Below, one piece after another: positions 1 through 7,931 of a DNA stretch of 64,000 nucleotides. Under the pieces are notes generated by a model. That model saw only the letters and a list, made by a program, of their open reading frames with translations, was not told the origin of the DNA and ran no database searches. A program made the position numbers and the translations under genes. The stretch lies in the NCBI RefSeq assembly GCF_000384075.1, contig NZ_KB913025.1:1813551-1877550 (forward strand), in the 5' to 3' direction. Each line of letters opens with the position of its first letter. The stretch's first letter is position 1. This DNA comes from Methylovulum miyakonense HT12 (GTDB lineage Bacteria > Pseudomonadota > Gammaproteobacteria > Methylococcales > Methylomonadaceae).

Positions 1-837
1 GTTTTGCCGGGCTTCAACGGAAATGCCGGTATGGACGAATTGCCCGGGCCGTAAACAATGGTCTGGGCAACCGTCAGCGTCCGGCGTGGCGCGTGCCAAT
101 ACCGTGTCGGTCAACGGGTCAATTTGCGGGCTGATGAAGCTAAGCCTTCCTGTTTGTGGGCTGCCCGTATTGCCCGTATTGATGGCCACCGCTTGCCCCA
201 AACGCAAATCGGCCGCTTCAAAACTAGGCACATGCAGGACAACAACCAAACGATGCAAGTCAACCAAATCCGCCAACACGCTGCTTGGGCTGATGGTTTC
301 GCCGACCCTAAAATGCACGGCGGTTACCGTGCCGGACAAGGGTGCGGTGATATTTAACAAAGCGCGTTGGGTTTTGGCGGTTTGTAAATCGGCATGCGCC
401 GTTTCCAGCAACTGTTGCGCGTCATCATATAATTTACGGGAGATGGTTTCGCCTGGACTTAATTGCTGTTTCCGGGCAAAGTTCTTTTGCGCGAAATCTA
501 ACGCGACTTTGGCTTTGGCGATTTGGTCATCGGCGGTGCGGCTATCTAAGGTAAACAAGGGCACATCTTTTTTTACCTGTTGGCCTTCTTCGCAAAACAC
601 TTGATTGATGATGCCGGCGACGGGCGCGGCAATTTTCGTGCTGGCAGCCGGTCTGCCGTGGCTGGCCGGTTCAGGTTCCACCACGCCGTAAGCGAGGACA
701 TAGCGCTGTAAGGTCGTTTGGGTGATTTTGCCGGTTTGCACGGCGACTTCAGTGGTTATTTCAGGTTCTTCTGCTTGGGCAAGGTTTACGCACAGCAGAC
801 ACACGCAGACGGTGGCGATTTTTAGGTTCATGGTCAT
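1..837 (-). CDS. RND efflux periplasmic adaptor (HlyD/CusB-like), 3' end outside window
   Basis: Membrane-fusion protein linking an inner-membrane RND pump to an outer-membrane channel. I translated the minus strand by hand: it is open from the ATG at 837 to base 1 (279 residues, no stop). It shows an N-terminal signal peptide (ends LAQAEE), a biotinyl/lipoyl-like half (IAAPVAGIINQVFCEEGQQV), a helical hairpin (DDQIAKAKVALDFAQKNFAR), the second half (ITAPLSGTVTAVHFRVGE) and the start of the beta-barrel (LVVVLHVPSFEAADL). The ATG at 837 overlaps the stop of the TolC-type gene (ATGA), which points to translational coupling; an in-frame ATG at 831 is the alternative. The pump gene would be expected beyond the left edge. 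A metal-efflux role is inferred from the adjacent two-component system, not proven. Confidence 0.85.
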   Translation of the reverse strand, partial: MTMNLKIATVCVCLLCVNLAQAEEPEITTEVAVQTGKITQTTLQRYVLAYGVVEPEPASHGRPAASTKIAAPVAGIINQVFCEEGQQVKKDVPLFTLDSRTADDQIAKAKVALDFAQKNFARKQQLSPGETISRKLYDDAQQLLETAHADLQTAKTQRALLNITAPLSGTVTAVHFRVGETISPSSVLADLVDLHRLVVVLHVPSFEAADLRLGQAVAINTGNTGSPQTGRLSFISPQIDPLTDTVLARATPDADGCPDHCLRPGQFVHTGISVEARQN

Positions 838-2216
838 TTTTTCCTGGGTGCGGGTGCGGACATCGCCGCCGCTAGTGCGGGCGTGATAGGTTGGCGCAAG
901 GCCGTTTCCAGCATCGCCTGTGCTTGCTGGCTTTCCACCAGCACGTCCAAGCGCGCCCGTTCGGCGACGGCTTGTCCCAATTCCGCGACGGCGACGGCAT
1001 GGGCATCCACTTCACCGGCCTGCAACAATTCACGCGCCGAACGTACATTGGCTAACCGGTTCTTTACGGCTTGTTCGGCGGCATCCCAGCGCGGGCGTAT
1101 TGCCAAGGCACCGGCTTGGGCACGGTCAATCTCGCCGATGATGCGCAATTGCAAGGCTTCAAAACGTTGCGCCGCCTCTTGGCGTTTGGCGGCCATTTCC
1201 GCAATCGGCCCTTCGTTGTGGTTGAATACCGGCAGCTGGATAGCGCCTGCACCTAAAGACCAGCGGTGTTCGCCAGTATTAAAGATGTAGCCGGGATTGG
1301 CTTGGAAATTTGGATACTGGTTGGCGATCTCCAATTGTAAGGCCGATTGCGCGGCGGCATAGTCGGCTAAGCTAGCCAACACATCAGGGCGTTCGCGTAG
1401 CGCGGTGGCCTGCAATTGGCTAAAGGCAAACTTAGCCACGTCAGGCGCTTGCTTGAATTCGCTAAAATCCAGCTCAATGCCCGCCAAAGCCGCCACCGGG
1501 ATCCCGATGGCCGCAGCCAACAGGGTCTTGGTGTCGGCGAGTTTTTTTTCTGCGGCGGTGAGCGCGAGTCGGGCTTGCTGCATACCCAGTTGGGCGGCGA
1601 ACAAATCGGTATCAGAAATTTCCCCGGCGGCTTGCTGTTGTTGCAATACTTGGTCTACCGCCTGTTCAAGCTGGAGTTGTTGGCGCAACAAACGCACCGT
1701 TTCTTGCGCCGCATACACATCCAGCATCGCCAAGCGCAACCGTCCGCGCACTAGCCAAGCGGCATCGGCGACCCGTAAATTGGTTGCGTCAGCCAGATGC
1801 TGGCTTTTGTCGATACGGTAACCGCGTTTGCCTGCGGTTTCTATCGGGATGCTCAGCAGGCTGGCAAACAGCCACGGCGAAGCGGAAGCCAGGTTACTGA
1901 CCCAGGTCGGGGTCAGGCTAATGCTGGGGTTAGGGCGTTGTGCGGCGGTGATGGTGGCGGCCGCCGCCGACTCCGCTTGGCTGCGGGCGAGGGCCAAATC
2001 GGGGTGGTAAAACATCGCCGCCAGCGTTAGCTTGTCCAAATTCCAAGGGCTGTTTTTAGGGAAGTTTGCGCCGCCGATAAATTGTTGGAGCTGGCCATTG
2101 TCCAAGCCGCGCGTTTCCAGCTGGCTTGCCGATACCAAGGGATTCAGCGGGCGCCCCTGATAATGGGCGCAACTTGCCAGTGTCGCTAGAAGTGTCAACC
2201 GTGCCAGTAAGTGCAT
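834..2216 (-). CDS. TolC-family outer-membrane efflux lipoprotein (CzcC/CusC-like)
   Basis: Outer-membrane channel of a tripartite efflux pump, 460 aa, the usual length. The N-terminus MHLLARLTLLATLASCAHYQ has a lipobox (LASC), so it should be a lipoprotein. Two long, alanine- and glutamine-rich helical repeats follow (for example ALTAAEKKLADTKTLLAAAI and QLRIIGEIDRAQAGALAIRP), as expected for the periplasmic tunnel. Its stop overlaps the adaptor start by 4 nt, so the order is channel then adaptor, as in CusCB or CzcCB operons. Substrate cannot be read from sequence. Upstream lies a tandem REP-like repeat separating it from the co-directional histidine kinase gene. Confidence 0.85.
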   Translation of the reverse strand: MHLLARLTLLATLASCAHYQGRPLNPLVSASQLETRGLDNGQLQQFIGGANFPKNSPWNLDKLTLAAMFYHPDLALARSQAESAAAATITAAQRPNPSISLTPTWVSNLASASPWLFASLLSIPIETAGKRGYRIDKSQHLADATNLRVADAAWLVRGRLRLAMLDVYAAQETVRLLRQQLQLEQAVDQVLQQQQAAGEISDTDLFAAQLGMQQARLALTAAEKKLADTKTLLAAAIGIPVAALAGIELDFSEFKQAPDVAKFAFSQLQATALRERPDVLASLADYAAAQSALQLEIANQYPNFQANPGYIFNTGEHRWSLGAGAIQLPVFNHNEGPIAEMAAKRQEAAQRFEALQLRIIGEIDRAQAGALAIRPRWDAAEQAVKNRLANVRSARELLQAGEVDAHAVAVAELGQAVAERARLDVLVESQQAQAMLETALRQPITPALAAAMSAPAPRKK

Positions 2217-2240
2217 AATGAGCCTGTGTGGAAAAGATGG

Positions 2241-2331
2241 GTAGGGCGGGCAGGCTTTGCCCGCCGTTTACAACGCCAACAGTAGGGTAGGGTGGGCAGG
2301 CGGTTTTGCCCACCGGTTACGGCGCCAACAG
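2241..2331. repeat. Tandem REP-like palindromic repeat (two units)
   Basis: Two adjacent units each begin GTAGGG(C/T)GGGCAGGC, form a hairpin with TTTTGCCC(G/A)CC, and end in a shared tail close to ACGGCGCCAACA. The same palindrome recurs after hisD at 40852-40880, so it is a dispersed family. It lies between the efflux genes and the sensor kinase. Confidence 0.75.
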
Positions 2332-2401
2332 CATAGGCCCGTCATCAGGTGCATCCAAGGGCATACAGGCGCAAAAGCATTGCCGGCCCTGCCCAAATGC
2401 T

Positions 2402-3742
2402 TCAGTGCCTGTTGTAAGGGGTGAACACCAGCACCAACTTAAGCCCCGGGCTGTTATCCAGCAAGTCCAGTTTGCCATCGTGGAGTTCGACAATAGCGGC
2501 GGCGATGCTCAGGCCTAAGCCATTGCCGGGTGTGGTGCGGCTTTGTTCCAGCCGATAAAAACGCTGCAACACCTTGGGGCGGTAGGCTGCGGCAATGCCC
2601 GGGCCGTTGTCGGCGACCACCAGCTCTAGCTGGTGGCCGGATAAATGTAAGTTGATGTCGATCCTGGTATCGGCCGGGGTGTGGACGATGGCGTTATCCA
2701 GCAAGTTAAAAATTAGCTGTGTCAGCAATTCCTTGTCGCCAGCCAGGGTCAAATCCGGGGTTATTTCGGCATGGATGGTTTTGCCTTGTTCTTCCGCCAC
2801 CGGGGACAGTGCGTCAGTTACGGACAACACAATTTTGCTGAGGTTGACGGGCTGAAAGCCGCTACGCCGTGTGCCCGTTTCAATCTGCGCGATTCTGAGC
2901 AAGGCGGAAAACGTCGCCAGTATCGTTTCGGTTTCGGCACGGGCACTGGCGATGTGTTCCTGATATTGGCTGGCTGTCAGCGGTTTTTTTAGCGCGTCTT
3001 CCAAGCGGAATTGCAAACGGCTGATGGGCGTCCTTAAATCATGGGCGATGTCGTTGGACACCTGTTGGACGTTATCCAGCAACGCGCCGATCTTATCCAA
3101 CATCTGGTTGAGCAATACCGCCAAGTGGTCCAGTTCATCGCGATTGTCCGCGACGGGCAAACGATGTTGTAAATCGCCTGAAATGATGGCCTCGGTTGCC
3201 GAGGTGATCGCCTGGATTTTTCTCAAAAAGGCATGGCTTAGATAAAAGCCGCCGCCCACGCCGAGCACAAGCACCAACAGGATGCCCGACAAAAACGCTT
3301 CAATAACCGCCGTCCCGGTTTTTTGTATGGCTTCCCCGGAATGGCCGACCGCCAGCCAATGTTGGTTGGGTAATGCGATAACAAAAACGTAAAATAGCGG
3401 GCCGGATCCTACTGCCAGTTTCTGCCATCCGGCCTTAGCTTGGAAATGTTTCAGGCTACCCGCCAAAAAATCCCCTTGCTGGCCCATGACGCCATAACTA
3501 TCCAAAGCCGCATGTTCATCTTCGGCAATCTCTTCTAGCAACTCATCCATGCCGCCAACGGCGTATTCGGCTTCTAAGCGCTTCGCTTCCGTTTCCACGC
3601 TGTTTTTGAGTTGGAACTCCAGCGAGTGGATAGTTAAAAAATACACGCTGACACCAATGGCTACAAACGAGCACAAAAACAAGCCCAGATATAAGGCTGA
3701 TAGCTTAAAACTGGAGGTGCGGATGAACTTAGCCAGTTTCAT
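2402..3742 (-). CDS. Two-component sensor histidine kinase (OmpR-partner type)
   Basis: Inner-membrane sensor kinase of about 446 aa. Order: TM1 (LSALYLGLFLCSFVAIGVSV), a periplasmic loop of about 130 residues, TM2 (AFLSGILLVLVLGVGGGFYL), HAMP, HisKA with the phosphoacceptor in SNDIAHDLRTPISRL, and HATPase with N box LLDNAIVH, G1 DNGPGIA and G2 GNGLGLSIA. The start was set at the ATG at 3742 (MKLAKFIR), which overlaps the 3' end of the regulator gene by 14 nt; an upstream in-frame start at 3760 is less likely. The variable periplasmic loop suggests detection of a periplasmic ligand such as a metal, inferred from the neighbouring efflux genes. Confidence 0.9.
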   Translation of the reverse strand: MKLAKFIRTSSFKLSALYLGLFLCSFVAIGVSVYFLTIHSLEFQLKNSVETEAKRLEAEYAVGGMDELLEEIAEDEHAALDSYGVMGQQGDFLAGSLKHFQAKAGWQKLAVGSGPLFYVFVIALPNQHWLAVGHSGEAIQKTGTAVIEAFLSGILLVLVLGVGGGFYLSHAFLRKIQAITSATEAIISGDLQHRLPVADNRDELDHLAVLLNQMLDKIGALLDNVQQVSNDIAHDLRTPISRLQFRLEDALKKPLTASQYQEHIASARAETETILATFSALLRIAQIETGTRRSGFQPVNLSKIVLSVTDALSPVAEEQGKTIHAEITPDLTLAGDKELLTQLIFNLLDNAIVHTPADTRIDINLHLSGHQLELVVADNGPGIAAAYRPKVLQRFYRLEQSRTTPGNGLGLSIAAAIVELHDGKLDLLDNSPGLKLVLVFTPYNRH

Positions 3743-4406
3743 GGATGATATAGCCTGCACCGCGCACGGTTAGGATCAAATCGGCTTTGCCACCCGCGTT
3801 TAGCTTGCTGCGCAAACGGCTGATATGGGTTTCGACCATATTGGTTTTGGGGTCAAAATGAAAATCCCAAACATTTTCCAGCAGCATGGTGCGGGTCACC
3901 ACTTGCCCGGCATGGCGGGACAGGTATTCCAGCAAACGGAATTCGGTGGGTTGCAGTTCAATAAGATGCCCGCTACGTTTGACCAGCCGTTTTAACAGGT
4001 CAATTTCAAGATCCTGTACTTGTAAGGTTTTTAAATCTACGGTTGTCCTAGGCCGCCGCAACAATGCGTTGACCCTTGCCGCCAACTCACTGAACGCAAA
4101 CGGTTTGACCAAATAATCGTCCGCCCCGGCATTCAGGCCTTCAACGCGGTCATCAATGCCACACATCGTCGTCAGGAATAAAACCGGTACGTTACAGCCA
4201 CTGCTGCGCAAGGTTTTGACCAGTGTCAGCCCATCAAGATGGGGCAACATCCGGTCAATGATCAGGGCATCGTAATGGCCTTCTTTGGCTAACAGCAAAC
4301 CTTCCAGGCCATCGCCCGCCGAATCCACCACGAAACCGATTTCCTTGAGGCCATTGGCGACATAAGCCCGGGTTTCCTTATCGTCTTCAATAACGGCTAG
4401 CTTCAT
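3729..4406 (-). CDS. OmpR/PhoB-family response regulator
   Basis: DNA-binding regulator of 225 aa paired with the kinase just downstream. The receiver domain starts MKLAVIEDDKETRAYV with the acidic pair, has the phospho-acceptor aspartate in DALIIDRMLPHLDGLTL (about residue 51), and the lysine in DDYLVKPFAFSELAARV. A winged-helix domain follows, with PTEFRLLEYLSRHAGQVVTR and VETHISRLRSKLNAGG, typical of the CusR/CopR/QseB group. It is the first gene of the pair and 27 nt downstream of the PepSY gene, so PepSY, regulator and kinase probably form one operon. Confidence 0.92.
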   Translation of the reverse strand: MKLAVIEDDKETRAYVANGLKEIGFVVDSAGDGLEGLLLAKEGHYDALIIDRMLPHLDGLTLVKTLRSSGCNVPVLFLTTMCGIDDRVEGLNAGADDYLVKPFAFSELAARVNALLRRPRTTVDLKTLQVQDLEIDLLKRLVKRSGHLIELQPTEFRLLEYLSRHAGQVVTRTMLLENVWDFHFDPKTNMVETHISRLRSKLNAGGKADLILTVRGAGYIIHETG

Positions 4407-4433
4407 TGTCCCAACACTGGCTGGCGCGGGTTG

Positions 4434-4784
4434 TCATTTTTCGTCTTCAGCACTTTCATCCTCATCATCCAACGCCGCTTTCAGCACCTGCCCTGTGTTG
4501 CCATCGACCATGACCTCATGGATTTTGCCATCTTTGACAATTTCAACCTCAAACTGGAGGGTTTTGGCTTCATCATCCAACTCGGCTTCCAAGGCTTTGC
4601 CGCCCGTTTTTTGTTCCGCGGCCTTTATCGCTTCAGCCAAAGAAATTTTGGCTTGGCTAAACATCTGCAAGTTTTTGCCATCATCGTGCTTGGCTTCACC
4701 AGCGTGGCTTAGGGTGGCACCTGTGACGGCAAGCAATCCAATAGCCATCAGGCTCCGGAAAATTTTGTTTTTTGTAGTGGCCAT
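4434..4784 (-). CDS. Secreted PepSY-domain protein
   Basis: Small exported protein of 116 aa with one PepSY-like domain (QAKISLAEAIKAAEQKTGGK, then VDGNTGQVLKA). The start was placed at ATG 4784, behind AAAGGA, which leaves a normal signal peptide ending LSHAGEA; an upstream in-frame start at 4847 would add an implausible 21-residue leader. The acidic C-terminus (DDEDESAEDEK) could bind cations. PepSY proteins often sit beside two-component systems and may act as periplasmic sensor accessories or inhibitors; that role here is inference from its position immediately upstream of the regulator gene. Confidence 0.8.
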   Translation of the reverse strand: MATTKNKIFRSLMAIGLLAVTGATLSHAGEAKHDDGKNLQMFSQAKISLAEAIKAAEQKTGGKALEAELDDEAKTLQFEVEIVKDGKIHEVMVDGNTGQVLKAALDDEDESAEDEK

Positions 4785-5223
4785 GTTTTTTCCTTTTATT
4801 AACCAAGCGGGATTGCCTGATTTGCAACAGAGCTTATCCCTAATCACATAACCATAAGCTTTCCAGAACTATACGGTTTGGTAATGAAACCCGTTAAGCT
4901 TTTTTCCAAGCGCCTGCTGTTGCTGCCATGCCCTAGAGGGTATGCATCCATGCAGTCGTAACCCGCCCTACGATTGGAGTCCATCACAAAATATAATAGT
5001 AACCGCTTGAATATTAATGTTTATATATTAATTTAATGGCAGTGAGGGCGGATCAGAATGCAAGACCAGTACCAATAGCTATCTCAAGTGTGCATATTTT
5101 GTCAAGAAAAACATTCCTTGGCAGGCATAAGTGTCTATAATTGACCCGGCCCTAGTGGTTATCGCCGTTTTTATAACCGTCAATGGCCAATCGAATAACT
5201 ACAATAACGATAAGAGGTGGTTT
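4785..5223. other. Intergenic region with a dispersed-repeat fragment
   Basis: No gene seen. Around 4925-4955 the sequence TGCCCTAGAGGGTATGCATC followed by CATGCAG matches a stretch at 56399-56425, so it is one copy of a dispersed repeat. A -10-like TATAAT lies at 5136-5141. The rest is AT-rich and contains the divergent upstream regions of the PepSY operon and of the secreted protease-like gene. Confidence 0.5.
5114..5141 (+). promoter_or_regulatory. Candidate sigma-70 promoter for the HEXXH protein gene
   Basis: Perfect -10 hexamer TATAAT at 5136-5141 with a weak -35 (TTCCTT, 5114-5119) at 16-nt spacing. Transcription would start near 5148, giving a leader of about 75 nt before the ATG at 5224. 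Confidence 0.45.
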
Positions 5224-7179
5224 ATGCGAGTCTTTAATAGAAGAACACGCCATTTGCCGATTGCCTTGCTGACAGCAGGCTTATTGGCATCTAGCCCGAT
5301 AACCCATGCAGACCAACCGGCGGCAGTGACTTGGCAAATTTTGGAAGCTGGCAAGGAAGGGGTGGCCCAAGCCGGCAACACGCCGGGCGGTGATACGCGT
5401 TTGCTGGTGCAATTCAGTCCATGGGACTTAAGGCAACTGGGCCCGTTGCTAGTCTTGTTCCGCAACTGCGGGGAAGATCCTGACGTTGTCGGAAAGCCCA
5501 TGTTAAATTTTGACGCCTATATGGCCGGCAAGGACACGTCGCCCAGTTATAACCCTGATTGGAAAACCCCTGGCCCGCGCTGGCGTATTTGCCCACAAGC
5601 CGACGCGCTATTGGTCAGCCCCAATTCCACGGCACCCCAGCAAGTATTATTTGAAGTCGATTTCTTACGTTTGGCCAATGAAGGGTTGAGCCCGCGCATT
5701 GATATGGATATTTATAATGTACCGGCGGCGGATGTGAAGCTTAATCTTTCGACAGAAGAACTGGCCCGGCGTTACAGAAACCAGCCACCGTCCGCTAGCG
5801 TGCCGTTATCGGTACATTACCGCATGTCCAGAGGCAATTGGGTCATGGGGGATTATGGGGCCATTTATGGCATACCGCCGCGCAGCCTGCTGAAAGGCGG
5901 CAAAGGCACTGGCGATTATGTGAAGGTGGCCAGCATTATGCCGGTCAACCTGGAATCGTTCCGCCGCAAAGCGGTGATTCCTGGCAATACGGGTTTTGAT
6001 AAGCTGGAAAGCATTAGGACGGCGATGGCGAATGCAGTGGCCCGGGGTTCAGCAGGGGAAGGCCAGCAAATCTGTTACCCGGAAAACCCTGTCAAGGCCG
6101 CGAGTTCCCCGGTCACACAATCGTTGCTTGGGTTTAGCCATACCTTAACGGGGCGTTTTTCGACCAAGTGGACAACCGACCATAGCCTGCATTCAGGATT
6201 CGGTTTCCGGGTGGAAGTTTTCCGCGCCGGCTCCTCGACCAAGCTAGGCGAGTCCTGGGTGGAAACCAATGGCAGTTGGACGGTGAATGTGCCTGATGCC
6301 GCCGGTTTTCTGACCGGCCAGCAAATTAATGTTTACTACCGTTCCTACAACAGCTATTACGCACCGCAAAATCAGAGCAACAATAAATACTGGTGGTACG
6401 ATCCCGTTTGGACGGTCACCAGCACTTCGTTTAATGTCGGCCACCGTTATGCCGATACCGATGGTGGCGAATACAACGGTGTGGGTGAGTTGGTGGATAA
6501 CGCCATGACCATGTGGTCACGGTTATATTGGGATGCCGAGATCAACCCTGTCCCGGCCACACCGATCCGCTTCTTTTTCCCCAACACGTGGAATAATTGT
6601 GGCGGTTCCAGCCCTTGGAGCTGCGCATCGGGCAATGACCTCTGGTTGATTGCCGAGCACGGCGTGCAAGGCGATGTGGTCAGCCATGAAATGGGTCATG
6701 TCCTGAACAACAAGTTCTGGGAAAACAAAAGGCCGGCCGGCTCAGGCGGCTCCCATAGCCTGAACACTTGTTACCCTACCCGTTTGGGGATGGCGTTACG
6801 GGAAGGTTTTGCCAACTTTGTCGCCGCGTGGGTCGGTTATCCGAACCGTAATGTCGCCGAAGGCGGGTTTACCGCTAGCCGGTGGACTTTAGGTTGGGAT
6901 GCCGAGCAACGCAATACCCCGCCCAACTGCACCAATGGCTGGGAAAACGAGGTTTGGGTTGCACGCACTTTCTGGGACTTGCATGACACCCGCAGTGATG
7001 GCGATGATATTTTGTGGTTTAACCATCCGGGTGCGGTGTTGTCCTTGTACTTAGGTAATGGCATAGCCAATGACGGGGATGCCCGTGATATGCGGTTTTA
7101 TGAAACCATCTACCGGAACGCCGCTTCAGCAGGGCATGCCGGATTTATCACCGACATCTTTGAGCAAAACCATCATTAA
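5224..7179 (+). CDS. Secreted protein with HEXXH (gluzincin-like) motif
   Basis: Exported protein of about 651 aa of a family I do not recognise. The start at ATG 5224 follows AAGAGGTGG and gives a clean signal peptide (HLPIALLTAGLLAS, cut near THADQ); an earlier in-frame start at 5131 would put 31 residues before it. The C-terminal third has a zinc-protease motif HEMGH (residues 488-492) and, some 40 residues later, REGFANFVAAWV, which fits the glutamate of a gluzincin active site. The middle has a beta-rich segment (FRVEVFRAGSSTKLGESWVE) that resembles a transthyretin- or Ig-like domain. Monocistronic: promoter in front, strong terminator behind. Metalloprotease activity is inferred from the motif alone. 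Confidence 0.7.
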   Translation: MRVFNRRTRHLPIALLTAGLLASSPITHADQPAAVTWQILEAGKEGVAQAGNTPGGDTRLLVQFSPWDLRQLGPLLVLFRNCGEDPDVVGKPMLNFDAYMAGKDTSPSYNPDWKTPGPRWRICPQADALLVSPNSTAPQQVLFEVDFLRLANEGLSPRIDMDIYNVPAADVKLNLSTEELARRYRNQPPSASVPLSVHYRMSRGNWVMGDYGAIYGIPPRSLLKGGKGTGDYVKVASIMPVNLESFRRKAVIPGNTGFDKLESIRTAMANAVARGSAGEGQQICYPENPVKAASSPVTQSLLGFSHTLTGRFSTKWTTDHSLHSGFGFRVEVFRAGSSTKLGESWVETNGSWTVNVPDAAGFLTGQQINVYYRSYNSYYAPQNQSNNKYWWYDPVWTVTSTSFNVGHRYADTDGGEYNGVGELVDNAMTMWSRLYWDAEINPVPATPIRFFFPNTWNNCGGSSPWSCASGNDLWLIAEHGVQGDVVSHEMGHVLNNKFWENKRPAGSGGSHSLNTCYPTRLGMALREGFANFVAAWVGYPNRNVAEGGFTASRWTLGWDAEQRNTPPNCTNGWENEVWVARTFWDLHDTRSDGDDILWFNHPGAVLSLYLGNGIANDGDARDMRFYETIYRNAASAGHAGFITDIFEQNHH

Positions 7180-7204
7180 GCGCCATTGCTAAAGGCTTGA
7201 CTGG

Positions 7205-7266
7205 GGGAATCCAATTTAAACGACGGGCTATGCCCTAGTGAGGATTGGATTCCCTTTTGATTTTTC
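7205..7266 (+). terminator. Rho-independent terminator
   Basis: Perfect 11-bp stem GGGAATCCAAT (7205-7215) with ATTGGATTCCC (7244-7254), followed by TTTTGATTTTT. It sits 25 nt after the stop of the HEXXH protein gene. Confidence 0.85.
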
Positions 7267-7318
7267 CCCGCCACTGATGTGGGCACCGGTAGACGTCCGA
7301 TGTTTTGGACGCGGCGCA

Positions 7319-7512
7319 AACCTAGTACTTAGTCAGTATTAATATGTCGTGTAAATAATTTGAGCGTGTAGCCTTTCTCCGTTCGTCCTGAGCTTGTCGA
7401 AGGATGAATGGAGAAAGGCTACATGCTCCCAACGTAAATCCGCCCATCCTTCGACAAGCTCAGGACGAACGGATTTACGTTTACCCGTCAAAACAAGACT
7501 TAGCACTAGGTT
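7319..7512. mobile_element. MITE-like element A, copy 1, carrying two inverted core hairpins
   Basis: Bounded by a 16-bp inverted repeat with two mismatches: AACCTAGTACTTAGTC (7319-7334) and GACTTAGCACTAGGTT (7497-7512). The left end resembles the ends of elements near 9976 and 55872 (CCTAGTGCCCAGTCA). Inside are two palindromic units in opposite orientation that share a core beginning CCTTCGACAAGCTCAGGACG (7379-7403 reversed, 7448-7472 forward). No ORF of its own, so non-autonomous. Confidence 0.6.
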
Positions 7513-7710
7513 CTGTTGACGTTTCATTAAGAAAAAATCAAAAGGTTATCGTCATGCCGCCAAGGAATGGCGGCATCCAGATGGCCGGGAAGCCATCCTT
7601 GGCCACTGGATTCCGGCAATCCATGCCGGAATGACATGATAAAATCAAAGTTAATTTCCTAACATAATGAAAATAAAGCATTAATTTTTTATCAAAACGT
7701 CAACAGAACC
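7509..7710. mobile_element. MITE-like element B with perfect 16-bp terminal inverted repeats
   Basis: GGTTCTGTTGACGTTT at 7509-7524 is the exact reverse complement of AAACGTCAACAGAACC at 7695-7710. Both ends sit in a CTAG tetramer (7506-7509, 7710-7713), consistent with a TA target duplication of the IS5/IS427 kind. The 202-bp interior has no gene but holds two hairpins (ATGCCGCCAAGGAATGGCGG at 7554 and ATTCCGGCAATCCATGCCGG at 7610). The family assignment of the ends is from memory. Confidence 0.7.
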
Positions 7711-7931
7711 TAGGTTTGTGCTTCAAACGACACGGGTTTTGGCCAACTACCCTCCGTTTTACTAAAAACGTCATCCGATAACCGATGGTTGTGGATAAAT
7801 CCTAACGCACATGGCAATATCAGCGCTTGCTTACCCGTAAGCTGTCCGGTGACAAAGGCCATATTCTAAACATCCCTACCGGAGGCTTTCGGAGCAAGGC
7901 CCAAACCCATAAGCTTAAGGAGATGGATGGT

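Noticed and set aside
7339-7634. ORFs inside the MITE block
   Set aside because: Their coding frames are made by inverted repeats.
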